Assembly: GCF_023806465.1 (NCBI RefSeq)
Contig: NZ_JAMSLS010000001.1
Coordinates: 248,001 to 312,000, forward strand
Reading direction: 5' to 3'
DNA length: 64,000 nt
Source: Thermomicrobium sp. CFH 73360
GTDB lineage: Bacteria > Chloroflexota > Chloroflexia > Thermomicrobiales > Thermomicrobiaceae
Below the pieces are notes generated by a model. It was given only the letters and a program-made list of their open reading frames with translations. It searched no databases and was not told the origin of the DNA. A program made the translations under genes and the position numbers. Positions within the stretch are counted from its first letter, which is position 1. Each line of letters starts with the position of its first letter. Shown in pieces: positions 44,714 to 52,740 of the stretch.

Positions 44714-46735
44714 ATGGGCATGAGCGACCTCGATCTCGCAGCACCGTCCCCGTGGTCCGGCGTGCGTCTCGCTCGGCATGTCCCCATCCCAATGCGTGAT
44801 GGGACACGCTTACGCGCGGATCTCTACCTTCCGGCGGAGGGTGCCGGCCCTTGGCCAGTTGTCGTCGAATACCTCCCCTATCGCAAGGACGACCTCACCG
44901 CACCGCGTTGGAACGTGCCCATTGCCCTCGCACAACACGGCATTGTGGGCGTACGCGTGGATGTCCGGGGAACGGGGTCGTCGGGTGGCATCACGCGCGA
45001 CGAGTACAGTGAGGAAGAACTTCAGGATGGGGAAGACGTCCTTGCCTGGCTGGCCGCCCAACCGTGGTGCAGTGGACGAGTTGGGCTCTGGGGCACTTCC
45101 TATGGAGCGTTCAATGCCCTTCAGATTGCCATGCGACGCCCGCCGCACCTTGCAGCGATCGTTGCTCATGCCGGCAGTGACGATCGTTACGCGACCGACG
45201 TGCACTACTGGGGTGGATGTCTACAGGCAATGGAGTTTCTTAGCTACCCGCTCTGGATGGTCGCACTGAACGCCTTACCGCCGGATCCTGAACCTGACGA
45301 CGCTCAGTGGCTTGAAACATGGCGGCAAAGGATCGAGCAGGTCGAGCCGTGGCTCTTTCTCTGGCTCCGCCACCAGCGACAGGACGACTATTGGCTACAA
45401 AATTCGTTAGCGACTGATTACAAGAAGATCATTTGCCCGGTCTTTGTGGTCGGAGCGTGGCACGACGGGTATACCGATGCAGCCCTGCGCATGCTTGATC
45501 GGCTGTCTGCTCCAGTCCGCGGGCTGATTGGTCCCTGGACACACGAGCGGCCTGACGCAAGCCCTGTTGGTCCTCGCATTGACTTTTTGAGCGAACTCCT
45601 GACCTGGTGGCGACGCTGGCTGCTCAACCAGCCCGATGATACTGCACCGATCCGCTTCTATCTGCAGGAGGCATACCGGCCACAGCGATATCCCTCTGCC
45701 ATTCCGGGACACTGGTATGCGGTGGAACGCTGGCCACCCCCGGGTGTGCACATGACCAGCTGGTTTGCAACAACAGAGGGCAAGCTCGCTTTGTCCCCTG
45801 CGAGTGGCGACACCTGGCGCACTGTCGCCAACGATGTTCGTGTCGGTCTCTCTGGTCCCAGCTGGTGCCCCACGGCGCCACCAGACCACCTTGCGGCTGA
45901 CCAGCGTCTAGACGACCTCTTCGCAGTCACTTTCGACTCAGATCCTCTACCGGAAGCACTGACAATTCTTGGCTTTCCCGAGCTTTGCGCAGTCGTTACC
46001 GCTGAAGTGCCAGTGGCGTTCCTCTGCGTGCGCCTCAGTCACCTTTGGGAAGATGGTCAAGCAACACTCATCACGCGGGGTGTACTCAACCTCACGAGGC
46101 GTCAGGGTCTCCAGCGTGTTCAGCCACTGCGCCCCGGCGAGCTCGCGCGGGTGCGTGTCCCTCTGAAAGCATGCTGCTATCGGATACCAGCTGGGCATCG
46201 CCTCCGCTTGGCACTCAGCGGAGCCGACTTTCCCACGCTGTGGCCAGCCCCGTACCGTCAGGGACCCTGTGTGCGGGCTGGAGGAAAAGCACTCGAACTC
46301 CGGTTACCTCTCTTGCGCGATCACGGTCTCTTACGGAGCGTGACACTTCCCGACCCACAACCTCTTCCCATGACGGCAGTGACCTGGTCATCACCGCCTC
46401 ACTTTGAGCACAATTTCGATCCACTTGGAGGTCGAGTGGGCATACGCCGCTCCACCGAAGAGGTCATTCGACCCATTGGCCGAGAAAGCCTGGTGACCGA
46501 CCTCTCCACTGTCGAACTCTGGGCTGATCTCGACCGGCCAAGTCGTTGTCAAGCACACGGTCAACAAGTTTACCGCATCGAGTGGCCTGTTGGCGTGGCC
46601 GAAACACGGGCCAACGTCTCGATGGAGAGCACGAGTCAGCATTTTCATCTCACTGTGGAACTCGTTGCCACCTGGAATGGACACCCAGTGGCGGAGCGTC
46701 GTTGGGCTGAGTCAATCGCCCGCGATGCGCTTTGA
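44714..46735 (+). CDS. CocE/NonD-family (S15-like) alpha/beta hydrolase
   Basis: 673 aa. The N-terminal alpha/beta-hydrolase starts at HVPIPMRDGTRLRADLYLP, with VRVDVRGTGSSGG and the nucleophile serine in WGTSYGAFNALQ. The later acid and His fall in the VVGAWHDGYTD and IGPWTHE segments. A C-terminal jelly-roll domain follows, as in X-Pro dipeptidyl peptidases and cocaine esterase. Family members cleave Xaa-Pro peptides, esters or glutaryl amides; the substrate is unresolved. ATG at 44714 comes 3 bp after the reductase stop and has GAGGTCTGATCG in front. No export signal is visible. Confidence 0.9.
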   Translation: MGMSDLDLAAPSPWSGVRLARHVPIPMRDGTRLRADLYLPAEGAGPWPVVVEYLPYRKDDLTAPRWNVPIALAQHGIVGVRVDVRGTGSSGGITRDEYSEEELQDGEDVLAWLAAQPWCSGRVGLWGTSYGAFNALQIAMRRPPHLAAIVAHAGSDDRYATDVHYWGGCLQAMEFLSYPLWMVALNALPPDPEPDDAQWLETWRQRIEQVEPWLFLWLRHQRQDDYWLQNSLATDYKKIICPVFVVGAWHDGYTDAALRMLDRLSAPVRGLIGPWTHERPDASPVGPRIDFLSELLTWWRRWLLNQPDDTAPIRFYLQEAYRPQRYPSAIPGHWYAVERWPPPGVHMTSWFATTEGKLALSPASGDTWRTVANDVRVGLSGPSWCPTAPPDHLAADQRLDDLFAVTFDSDPLPEALTILGFPELCAVVTAEVPVAFLCVRLSHLWEDGQATLITRGVLNLTRRQGLQRVQPLRPGELARVRVPLKACCYRIPAGHRLRLALSGADFPTLWPAPYRQGPCVRAGGKALELRLPLLRDHGLLRSVTLPDPQPLPMTAVTWSSPPHFEHNFDPLGGRVGIRRSTEEVIRPIGRESLVTDLSTVELWADLDRPSRCQAHGQQVYRIEWPVGVAETRANVSMESTSQHFHLTVELVATWNGHPVAERRWAESIARDAL

Positions 46736-46897
46736 ACGGACGAACCGCAACACGAGCTCGACTGAGAAGCGCAGCACAGTCTACCCTCCTCCGCCTCGTA
46801 GCATAGCGCTTCTGCACCATGGTACCGTGCCTATTGCTCGGGCAGTGACGCTCTCACACCTCTTCACATCCTCTGACCGCGGTGCCGACAGTTGCGC
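46736..46897. other. intergenic region upstream of the second transporter promoter
   Basis: No gene or clear terminator recognised. Together with the promoter and leader that follow, it makes up the 336-bp gap between the hydrolase and the permease genes. Confidence 0.5.
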
Positions 46898-46927
46898 TTG
46901 ACAATGCCCACCGGTGATCGGTAGAGT
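46898..46927 (+). promoter_or_regulatory. promoter of the second peptide transporter operon
   Basis: A consensus -35 TTGACA (46898-46903), an 18-bp spacer and TAGAGT (46922-46927). Transcription would start near 46934, leaving a leader of about 138 nt. Confidence 0.7.
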
Positions 46928-46933
46928 GGGCAT

Positions 46934-47071
46934 GGTTGCACACACGTGTTGGTGCAGTCACAGTGCAATGGGATGATGTGTTCGGTTTCCCTTGACGGTC
47001 TGTTCTGACGTTTCCGGGCAGGAAACACGGGTGAAGTCCCTAGTCGGCAGGGTACGAAGGACTAAGAGGGA
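46934..47071 (+). promoter_or_regulatory. structured, switch-like leader of unknown class
   Basis: The last 62 nt contain GTTTCC/GGAAAC (47010-47015 with 47021-47026), a possible GGG/CCC helix (47029-47031 with 47038-47040), and TAGTC/GACTA (47041-47045 with 47060-47064). Alternatives compete: CCCT (47038-47041) with AGGG (47049-47052), AGTCC (47035-47039) with GGACT (47059-47063), and TCCCT (47037-47041) with the ribosome-site AGGGA (47067-47071). TTCCCT at 46986-46991 can also mask that site. I match it to no known riboswitch. Confidence 0.5.
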
Positions 47072-48082
47072 ATGATCGTCCAGCTCATCGTACGGCGACT
47101 CTTCTTCCTCGTGTTCGTCCTTCTCGGGCTGTCACTGATTACCTTCGTTTTGTCCCACATCGTCCCTGCAGATCCGGCTCGAGTTATTGCTGGGCCCCGT
47201 GCAAGTCCCGAGGCGGTTGAAAAGATCCGCAAGGAATACGGGCTTGATCAGCCACTCTGGCGGCAGTATGTCCGGTATCTGAATGGCCTCATCCACCTTG
47301 ACTTTGGTAAGTCGCTGACCTCACGGCGACCAGTGTCGGAGGATTTGGCACGCTATCTTCCGGCCACGATTGAACTTGCGCTCTATGCAATGCTGTTTGC
47401 GGTGGTCGTTGGAATTCCACTCGGCGTTCTTTCGGCTGTCCGCCGCAACTCATTCCTCGATCTGATTGGACGTACGATTTCTATTCTTGGGCTCTCGATT
47501 CCTTCGTTCTGGCTCGCACTCATTTTGCAGTTTTTTCTCTTCGCTCAGCTGGGTCTTCTGCCGGATGGCCAACGCCTTCCTGTCGGTGTGAAGGAACCAC
47601 CACGGGTAACCGGTCTTTTTACCGTAGACGCGCTTTTGGCGGGGAACCTTGGCTTGTTCCTCCTTGCCTTGAAGCACCTGCTCATGCCTTCACTCGTCCT
47701 CGGACTGGCGGCGCTGGCTATCGTGACACGCATGGTCCGTTCAGGCATGCTTGAAGTCCTCGGGCAGGACTATATCCGGACGGCCCGTGCCAAAGGGTTG
47801 CAACCTCGCGTCGTGATCTTGCGCCACGCACTCAAGAACGCGCTGCTGCCAGCCGTCACTGTGATTGGGCTCCAGTTCGGCCTATTAATGGGCGGTGCAG
47901 TCCTGGTGGAGATTATCTTCTCCTGGCCTGGCATTGGCCGGTACGCCTTCCAAGCGATCCAGAATTTCGATTACAACGCGGTAATCTCCGTGACTCTCGT
48001 CATCGGCGCAGCTTACGTGCTGGTCAATCTCCTTGTGGACATCATCTACGTCTTGCTGGACCCACGCATTCGGATGACGTGA
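47072..48082 (+). CDS. peptide ABC transporter permease, DppB/OppB type (second operon)
   Basis: 336 aa. It starts LIVRRLFFLVFVLLGLSLITF, has the HLDFGKSLTSRRPV loop, the EAA loop YIRTARAKGLQPRVVILRHALKNAL, and ends DIIYVLLDPRIRMT. The AGAGGGA ribosome-binding site lies only 1-2 nt from the ATG, closer than usual, and inside the structured leader. This points to controlled or weak initiation. It is followed 1 bp later by the DppC-like gene. Confidence 0.93.
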   Translation: MIVQLIVRRLFFLVFVLLGLSLITFVLSHIVPADPARVIAGPRASPEAVEKIRKEYGLDQPLWRQYVRYLNGLIHLDFGKSLTSRRPVSEDLARYLPATIELALYAMLFAVVVGIPLGVLSAVRRNSFLDLIGRTISILGLSIPSFWLALILQFFLFAQLGLLPDGQRLPVGVKEPPRVTGLFTVDALLAGNLGLFLLALKHLLMPSLVLGLAALAIVTRMVRSGMLEVLGQDYIRTARAKGLQPRVVILRHALKNALLPAVTVIGLQFGLLMGGAVLVEIIFSWPGIGRYAFQAIQNFDYNAVISVTLVIGAAYVLVNLLVDIIYVLLDPRIRMT

Positions 48083-48083
48083 C

Positions 48084-48995
48084 ATGGAGCGAACAGGTTA
48101 CGCACCAACGACGCGAACGATCAGCACGTTGGCTGAGCGGCCGACTCGAACCCGCTCGCTTCTCGACAGTGTCCGCGACTTCCTCACCCAGAGTCCGCTT
48201 AATCTCGTAGGAGTTGTGCTCATCGCGCTGTTTCTCTTCCTCGTGGCATTTGGAAGCCTGCTCGCCCCACACGATCCGGTTCAGCCGAACGTCGCTGTCA
48301 AGCTCCAGCCACCATCGTCGACCTACTGGTTTGGTACCGACGAACTTGGTCGAGATGTTCTAAGCCGTGTCATGAGTGGGGCGAAGTACTCGTTAGGTGT
48401 CGCGTTTATCATCCTCTCGATCGCCGTCTTGGTTGGTACAGTGGTCGGCTTGATCGCTGGGTATGCGGGAGGCATCGTCGACGAGTTCCTGATGCGTGTG
48501 ACTGATCTCTTTCTTGCGTTCCCCGCACTTGTCTTAGCGATGGCCATCGCTGCCACGCTCGGTCGCACTTTAGAGAACACTGTCATCGCACTGACGGCCG
48601 TTTACTGGCCATGGTACGCGCGGCTGGTGCGTGGCCAGGTACTCTGGCTCAAAGAGCGTGAGTTTGTCGAGGCCGCGCGCGCGATTGGAGCTTCGCCGTT
48701 CCGTATCCTGGGACGACACATCCTGCCCAATACGCTCGCGGTGGTGATTGTGCAACTCACACTCGATGTTGGGTACGCTGTCTTGGCGACCTCCGGACTT
48801 TCCTTTATTGGACTCGGCGCCCAACCGCCGACACCCGAGTGGGGTACGATGATCGCGGGAGCACGCACCTTCTTCCGTGAGGCATGGTGGTACATTACCT
48901 TCCCCGGTCTGGCACTGACCTTGACAGTGCTTGGTTTTAACTTGCTCGGCGATGGGTTGCGCGACTTCCTTGACCCACGGACACGACGACGGTGA
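48084..48995 (+). CDS. peptide ABC transporter permease, DppC/OppC type (second operon)
   Basis: 303 aa: a variable N-terminus, a first helix at LVGVVLIALFLFLVAFGSLLAP, then TDELGRDVLSRVMSGAKYSL, the EAA loop FVEAARAIGASPFRILGRHILPNTL and the C-terminal LLGDGLRDFLDPRTRRR. It partners the preceding permease. No nucleotide-binding subunit follows. Confidence 0.93.
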   Translation: MERTGYAPTTRTISTLAERPTRTRSLLDSVRDFLTQSPLNLVGVVLIALFLFLVAFGSLLAPHDPVQPNVAVKLQPPSSTYWFGTDELGRDVLSRVMSGAKYSLGVAFIILSIAVLVGTVVGLIAGYAGGIVDEFLMRVTDLFLAFPALVLAMAIAATLGRTLENTVIALTAVYWPWYARLVRGQVLWLKEREFVEAARAIGASPFRILGRHILPNTLAVVIVQLTLDVGYAVLATSGLSFIGLGAQPPTPEWGTMIAGARTFFREAWWYITFPGLALTLTVLGFNLLGDGLRDFLDPRTRRR

Positions 48996-49015
48996 GATGC
49001 GAGAGGAGGAGGACC

Positions 49016-50761
49016 ATGGATTCGCGACGACCTGAAGACGCACTCGGTCTTTTGTTGGCAGCGAGAACGGGCCGGCTCACGCGCCGGCAAATCCTCAGTC
49101 GGGGTCTGCAGCTTGGACTCTCGACGCCCGCAATTCTCGCGCTACTCGCCGCATGTCAACGGGGCGGCGGGACGACAACGCCAACCGCAGCACCAGCAGG
49201 TGCCACACCACAAGCCGCGCAGACTCCCACCGCTGGGCGACGCGAATCGGAAAACCGCGAGTTCGTCGTACTCTTCTTCGGTGGTGTCCCAGACCTCGAC
49301 CCACAGTCAGCCTATGACAATCAGGCCTCCGCACTCTTCCTTGCCTGCTACGAGATGCTGATTAAACTCAAGGGGGAATCAACCTTCGAGTATGAGCCCA
49401 TGCTTGCTCGCGAGTGGTCACAGAACGAAAACTTCACGGAATTCACCTTTAAGCTCCCACCGAACGCTGTCTTCCATGACGGGTCTCCTTGCGATGCGGA
49501 CGCCGTGAAGCGCTCATTCACCCGTTTCCTCAAGATGGGTCGCGGACCGGTCAACGTCATCTCGCGCTTCGTCGAGGACCCCGACGAACAGATTCAGGTC
49601 GTTGACCCTACGACGATCAAGTTCGTAATGGCCAAGCCACAACCGCTCTTTCTTGCCGCAATGGCCTCAGAATACGGCCCGTTGGTCGTCTCGCCCAAGG
49701 CCTGGGACGAGCACAAAACAGCAGGCGACGAGTTCGCTCATGACTGGTTTAGCCAAAACATTGTCGGTACTGGTCCCTACAAGCCGGTCGAACTGCTCCA
49801 ACAGGAGCGGTTCGTCTTCGAGCGGTTTGATCAGTACCATGGGGAGCGACCGTTCTTCGATCGCATCATAGCACGCGTCGTTCCCGAGGACGCAACCCGC
49901 CGCCAGCTCATGGAGACCGGTGAGGCACATGGCTGCGCCTACATTAACCCGGAAGATCTGCTCGCCATGAAGCAGAATCCGAACCTTCAGGTCATCGAGT
50001 ACGACACAACAGAGGTTGACTGGGTACGCATGAATTACGCGCTCCTCAACACCAAGGCACGCCAAGGGTTCTGCTATGCCTGGCCCTACCAGGAAGTGAT
50101 CGAAAAGGTGCTTCGTGGTTTCGCCAGACCGATCAATGGGCCGATCGCCGACACCGTCATTGGCTACGATCCATCCATTCCGACCTACACGACCGACCTC
50201 CAAAGGGCCAAGCAGCTTCTCACCGAGGCCGGTATCAAGGAAGGTGATACGTTCACCTATATGTACTCGAGCGGCGACCAGACGGACGCGGCAATGGCGC
50301 AGCTCTTCCAGGCAAATCTCGCCCAGATCGGTATTCGGCTTGAGCTACAGCAGGTCGAGCGTGCCGCACTCTTGGAGCTCGCCTACGGCGACACGCCACC
50401 TGAGCAACGCCCGCACTTTATGTCCGGCGGCTGGTGGCCAGACTACAACGACTCGTGGAACCAGATCTATCCCAACTACCACTCCGACTCGGTCGGCTCA
50501 AAGGGCTCAAACGCGATGTTCTACCGCAACCCAGAGGTCGATCGGCTGATGAATCAGCTCAAAGACGCCGCGAGCGAAGATGAGATCCGTCGTCTCACAG
50601 GGCAAATCGTCAAGATCCTCACCTGGGACGACCCGGCAGCGATCTTCTACGCACAAATCCGGAAGGCGACCGTCCTCCAGAAGGACATCCGTGGGTTTGT
50701 TCCTAACCCGATCTACATCAACAGCTACAACTTCTGGGCAATGTGGCGCGAGGCCTTGTAA
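49016..50761 (+). CDS. peptide ABC transporter substrate-binding lipoprotein (second operon)
   Basis: 581 aa, SBP family 5. Twin arginines and lipobox are present (RLTRRQILSRGLQLGLSTPA then LLAAC), followed by a short Thr/Pro/Ala/Gly linker. Then come FTFKLPPNAVFHDGSPCDADAVKRSF, VGTGPYKPVELLQQERFVFERF and a C-terminal FYAQIRKATVLQKDIRGFVPNPI. ATG at 49016 follows GAGAGGAGGAGGACC. It shares the N-terminal plan of the 14227-16104 paralogue but differs widely in the binding domain, so the ligand is probably different. Confidence 0.93.
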   Translation: MDSRRPEDALGLLLAARTGRLTRRQILSRGLQLGLSTPAILALLAACQRGGGTTTPTAAPAGATPQAAQTPTAGRRESENREFVVLFFGGVPDLDPQSAYDNQASALFLACYEMLIKLKGESTFEYEPMLAREWSQNENFTEFTFKLPPNAVFHDGSPCDADAVKRSFTRFLKMGRGPVNVISRFVEDPDEQIQVVDPTTIKFVMAKPQPLFLAAMASEYGPLVVSPKAWDEHKTAGDEFAHDWFSQNIVGTGPYKPVELLQQERFVFERFDQYHGERPFFDRIIARVVPEDATRRQLMETGEAHGCAYINPEDLLAMKQNPNLQVIEYDTTEVDWVRMNYALLNTKARQGFCYAWPYQEVIEKVLRGFARPINGPIADTVIGYDPSIPTYTTDLQRAKQLLTEAGIKEGDTFTYMYSSGDQTDAAMAQLFQANLAQIGIRLELQQVERAALLELAYGDTPPEQRPHFMSGGWWPDYNDSWNQIYPNYHSDSVGSKGSNAMFYRNPEVDRLMNQLKDAASEDEIRRLTGQIVKILTWDDPAAIFYAQIRKATVLQKDIRGFVPNPIYINSYNFWAMWREAL

Positions 50762-50780
50762 CGGCTTTGTTCAACGGTTG

Positions 50781-50817
50781 GCCCGGTGGGCTACCGAGAG
50801 CCCACCGGGCTTCCCTT
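50781..50817 (+). terminator. strong hairpin after the second binding-protein gene
   Basis: GCCCGGTGGGCT (50781-50792) pairs perfectly with AGCCCACCGGGC (50799-50810) around ACCGAG, then TTCCCTTC. The T-tract is short, so termination may be partial, letting some transcription reach the DDAH-like gene 33 bp on. Confidence 0.75.
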
Positions 50818-50843
50818 CGAAAGGACCCAACGAGGAGGCAGTG

Positions 50844-51725
50844 ATGCCAGAGAGACGCCCCTGGGGTGGTCAGTCGATGGTCACACCGCTACGCCGGGTT
50901 CTCCTCGTTCGTCCGATTCCGCCTCGCGACCCCGAATGTTGGCAAGCCTTCGGCTACGCCCACCCAATTGACGCCGAGCGTGCCCGAGCCGAGCACGCTT
51001 CCTTTTGCCAACTCCTCGAACAGGAGGGCGTGGAGACGATCATCGTCGAGCCGGACGACCCGGCACTCCAGGATGCAATTTTTCCTTTCGATCCTGTCCT
51101 TCTTACGGATGCGGGCGCAATTCTGCTGCGCCTGGGCAAGGAACTCCGCAGACCAGAAGTCGCTTTCTTGGAACGCACCCTTGTTACTCTGGGTATTCCG
51201 ATTCTCGGTCGGATCGAGCCGCCAGGCACAGTAGAAGGCGGCGACTGCCTATGGCTCGACGAGCAGACACTCGTCATCGGACGCAGCTATCGCACAAACG
51301 ATGCTGGTATCGCCCAGCTGGATGAACTGCTTCGACCACTTGGCGTGCGAACGGTCGCCGTCGACCTTCCGCACTGGCATGGGCCCGGAGAATGCTTGCA
51401 TTTGCTTTCGCTCCTCAGTCCAGTTGATCGAGACCTCGTTGTCGCGTATCCGCCACTGCTCCCCATTCGGCTCGTCGAGCTCCTGCAAGCGCAGAGGATG
51501 CAGATCATTCGAGTTCCCGATGAAGAGTTCCCGACGCAGGCACCTAATGTGCTCGCCATCGCTCCCCGCCGTTGTGTCATCCTACGGGAAAACCGGCGGA
51601 CGATCGAAATGCTTCGTGAGGCCGGGTGTGTCGTCTACCCGTACGACGGTGGGGAGATCTCCCACAATCGTTCTGGGGGACCAACGTGTCTCACCCGTCC
51701 ACTTCTCCGCACTGACGACCCTTAG
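50844..51725 (+). CDS. DDAH/arginine-deiminase-superfamily amidinohydrolase
   Basis: 293 aa. Members hydrolyse the guanidino group of arginine or methylated arginines, releasing ammonia or methylamines and a citrulline-type product. The catalytic set looks intact: Glu131 and Asp134 in the EGGD motif, His186 in GECLHLLSLLSP, and Cys282 in GGPTCLTRP. It is closest in pattern to dimethylarginine dimethylaminohydrolase, but an amidinotransferase-like or ornithine/citrulline role is possible. ATG at 50844 follows GAGGAGGCAGTG. Its place after a peptide importer suggests use of an imported guanidino compound. Confidence 0.8.
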   Translation: MPERRPWGGQSMVTPLRRVLLVRPIPPRDPECWQAFGYAHPIDAERARAEHASFCQLLEQEGVETIIVEPDDPALQDAIFPFDPVLLTDAGAILLRLGKELRRPEVAFLERTLVTLGIPILGRIEPPGTVEGGDCLWLDEQTLVIGRSYRTNDAGIAQLDELLRPLGVRTVAVDLPHWHGPGECLHLLSLLSPVDRDLVVAYPPLLPIRLVELLQAQRMQIIRVPDEEFPTQAPNVLAIAPRRCVILRENRRTIEMLREAGCVVYPYDGGEISHNRSGGPTCLTRPLLRTDDP

Positions 51726-51735
51726 GGGGGTCTCA

Positions 51736-52740
51736 ATGCCGCCGACACAGGCCCAGCGCCGTATCCTCGAGTTCGCCCAAGGTTTTCGAATCTCTGCCCT
51801 TTTGATCACCTTCGCCGAATTGGGCCTCGCACGTCACCTTGCAGCGCGGCCGCTCTCGACTGCCGAACTCGCGCAAGCGGCCGGCGTGGACGCTCAAGCC
51901 CTTGCTCGCTTCCTTCGGGCAGCGACTGCACTCGATCTTGTGTCCGAGACCTCTCAGGGATGGCAGCTCTCCACCTTGGCCACCGAAACGCTCCTGCCTG
52001 ATTCTCCACATTCCCTGGCACACTTCCTTGCCGCACAGGCTGCCTTCTACCGTCGATGGGGATTACTCACCGACGCAGTTCGTAGCGGTCGCGCTCCGGA
52101 AGCAAGCCGACGCGAAGAAGCACCAACGGAGTGGGTGCGCCACTTCACGCTCATGCTGTACGAGACTGCACGCACGGTTAGTGACGATGTTGCGGCAGCA
52201 TTGGTGCCGCTCATCGAGGGAATCCAGCGACCGCGTGTGCTCGATCTCGGTGGTGGCCACGGCGAGTACGCGATGGCCCTTGCCCGGGCACATCCGACTC
52301 TCGAGGCAGTGGTCTTCGATCTTCCGCCTGTCACGGAGATCACAAGCGAACTCATTGCCCGGAGTGGGCTGACAGACCGAGTGAGCCCCCTTCCAGGTGA
52401 CTTTTTCCGTGACCCAATTGGCCAGGGGTACAACCTGGTCCTCCTCTTCGGCGTTTTAAACAGCATGAACGAGGAGGAGGCACGCAGACTTCTGAGCCTC
52501 GTCTACCAAGCACTTGCTCCAGGTGGATGGCTCGCAATCCGCGCTACTCCACCTCACCCAACTCCCGAAGCCCGCCTCCAGCATGCGTTGCTCGACCTCC
52601 AGATGCTCCTCGCTACCGAACACGGCCATCATCCAACAGCCGCAGAGCTGGAACGCTGGCTCCACGAAACCGGCTTCACCGATCAGCAATGGCGTTCCGT
52701 TCCCGAGGGCAACGTTACGCTGCTCCTGGCACGACGCTAA
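51736..52740 (+). CDS. class I SAM-dependent O-methyltransferase (OMT family 2-like)
   Basis: 334 aa. An N-terminal winged-helix dimerisation domain (ARHLAARPLSTAELAQAAGVDAQALARFLRAATAL) precedes the SAM-binding domain with VLDLGGGHGEYAMALARAHP and VVFDLPPVTE. This is the layout of hydroxyneurosporene, hydroxyindole and polyketide O-methyltransferases. The target is unknown. ATG at 51736 follows AGGGGGGTCTCA and lies 10 bp after the DDAH-like gene. The stop overlaps that of the convergent HAD gene. Confidence 0.85.
   Translation: MPPTQAQRRILEFAQGFRISALLITFAELGLARHLAARPLSTAELAQAAGVDAQALARFLRAATALDLVSETSQGWQLSTLATETLLPDSPHSLAHFLAAQAAFYRRWGLLTDAVRSGRAPEASRREEAPTEWVRHFTLMLYETARTVSDDVAAALVPLIEGIQRPRVLDLGGGHGEYAMALARAHPTLEAVVFDLPPVTEITSELIARSGLTDRVSPLPGDFFRDPIGQGYNLVLLFGVLNSMNEEEARRLLSLVYQALAPGGWLAIRATPPHPTPEARLQHALLDLQMLLATEHGHHPTAAELERWLHETGFTDQQWRSVPEGNVTLLLARR

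Noticed and set aside
47010-47064. Cobalamin riboswitch or group II intron/IscB RNA fragment
   Set aside because: Only the GGAAAC...GGGTGAAGTCCC part is reminiscent. The B12 box, the GC-rich core pairing and any associated reverse transcriptase or IscB/TnpB gene are missing.
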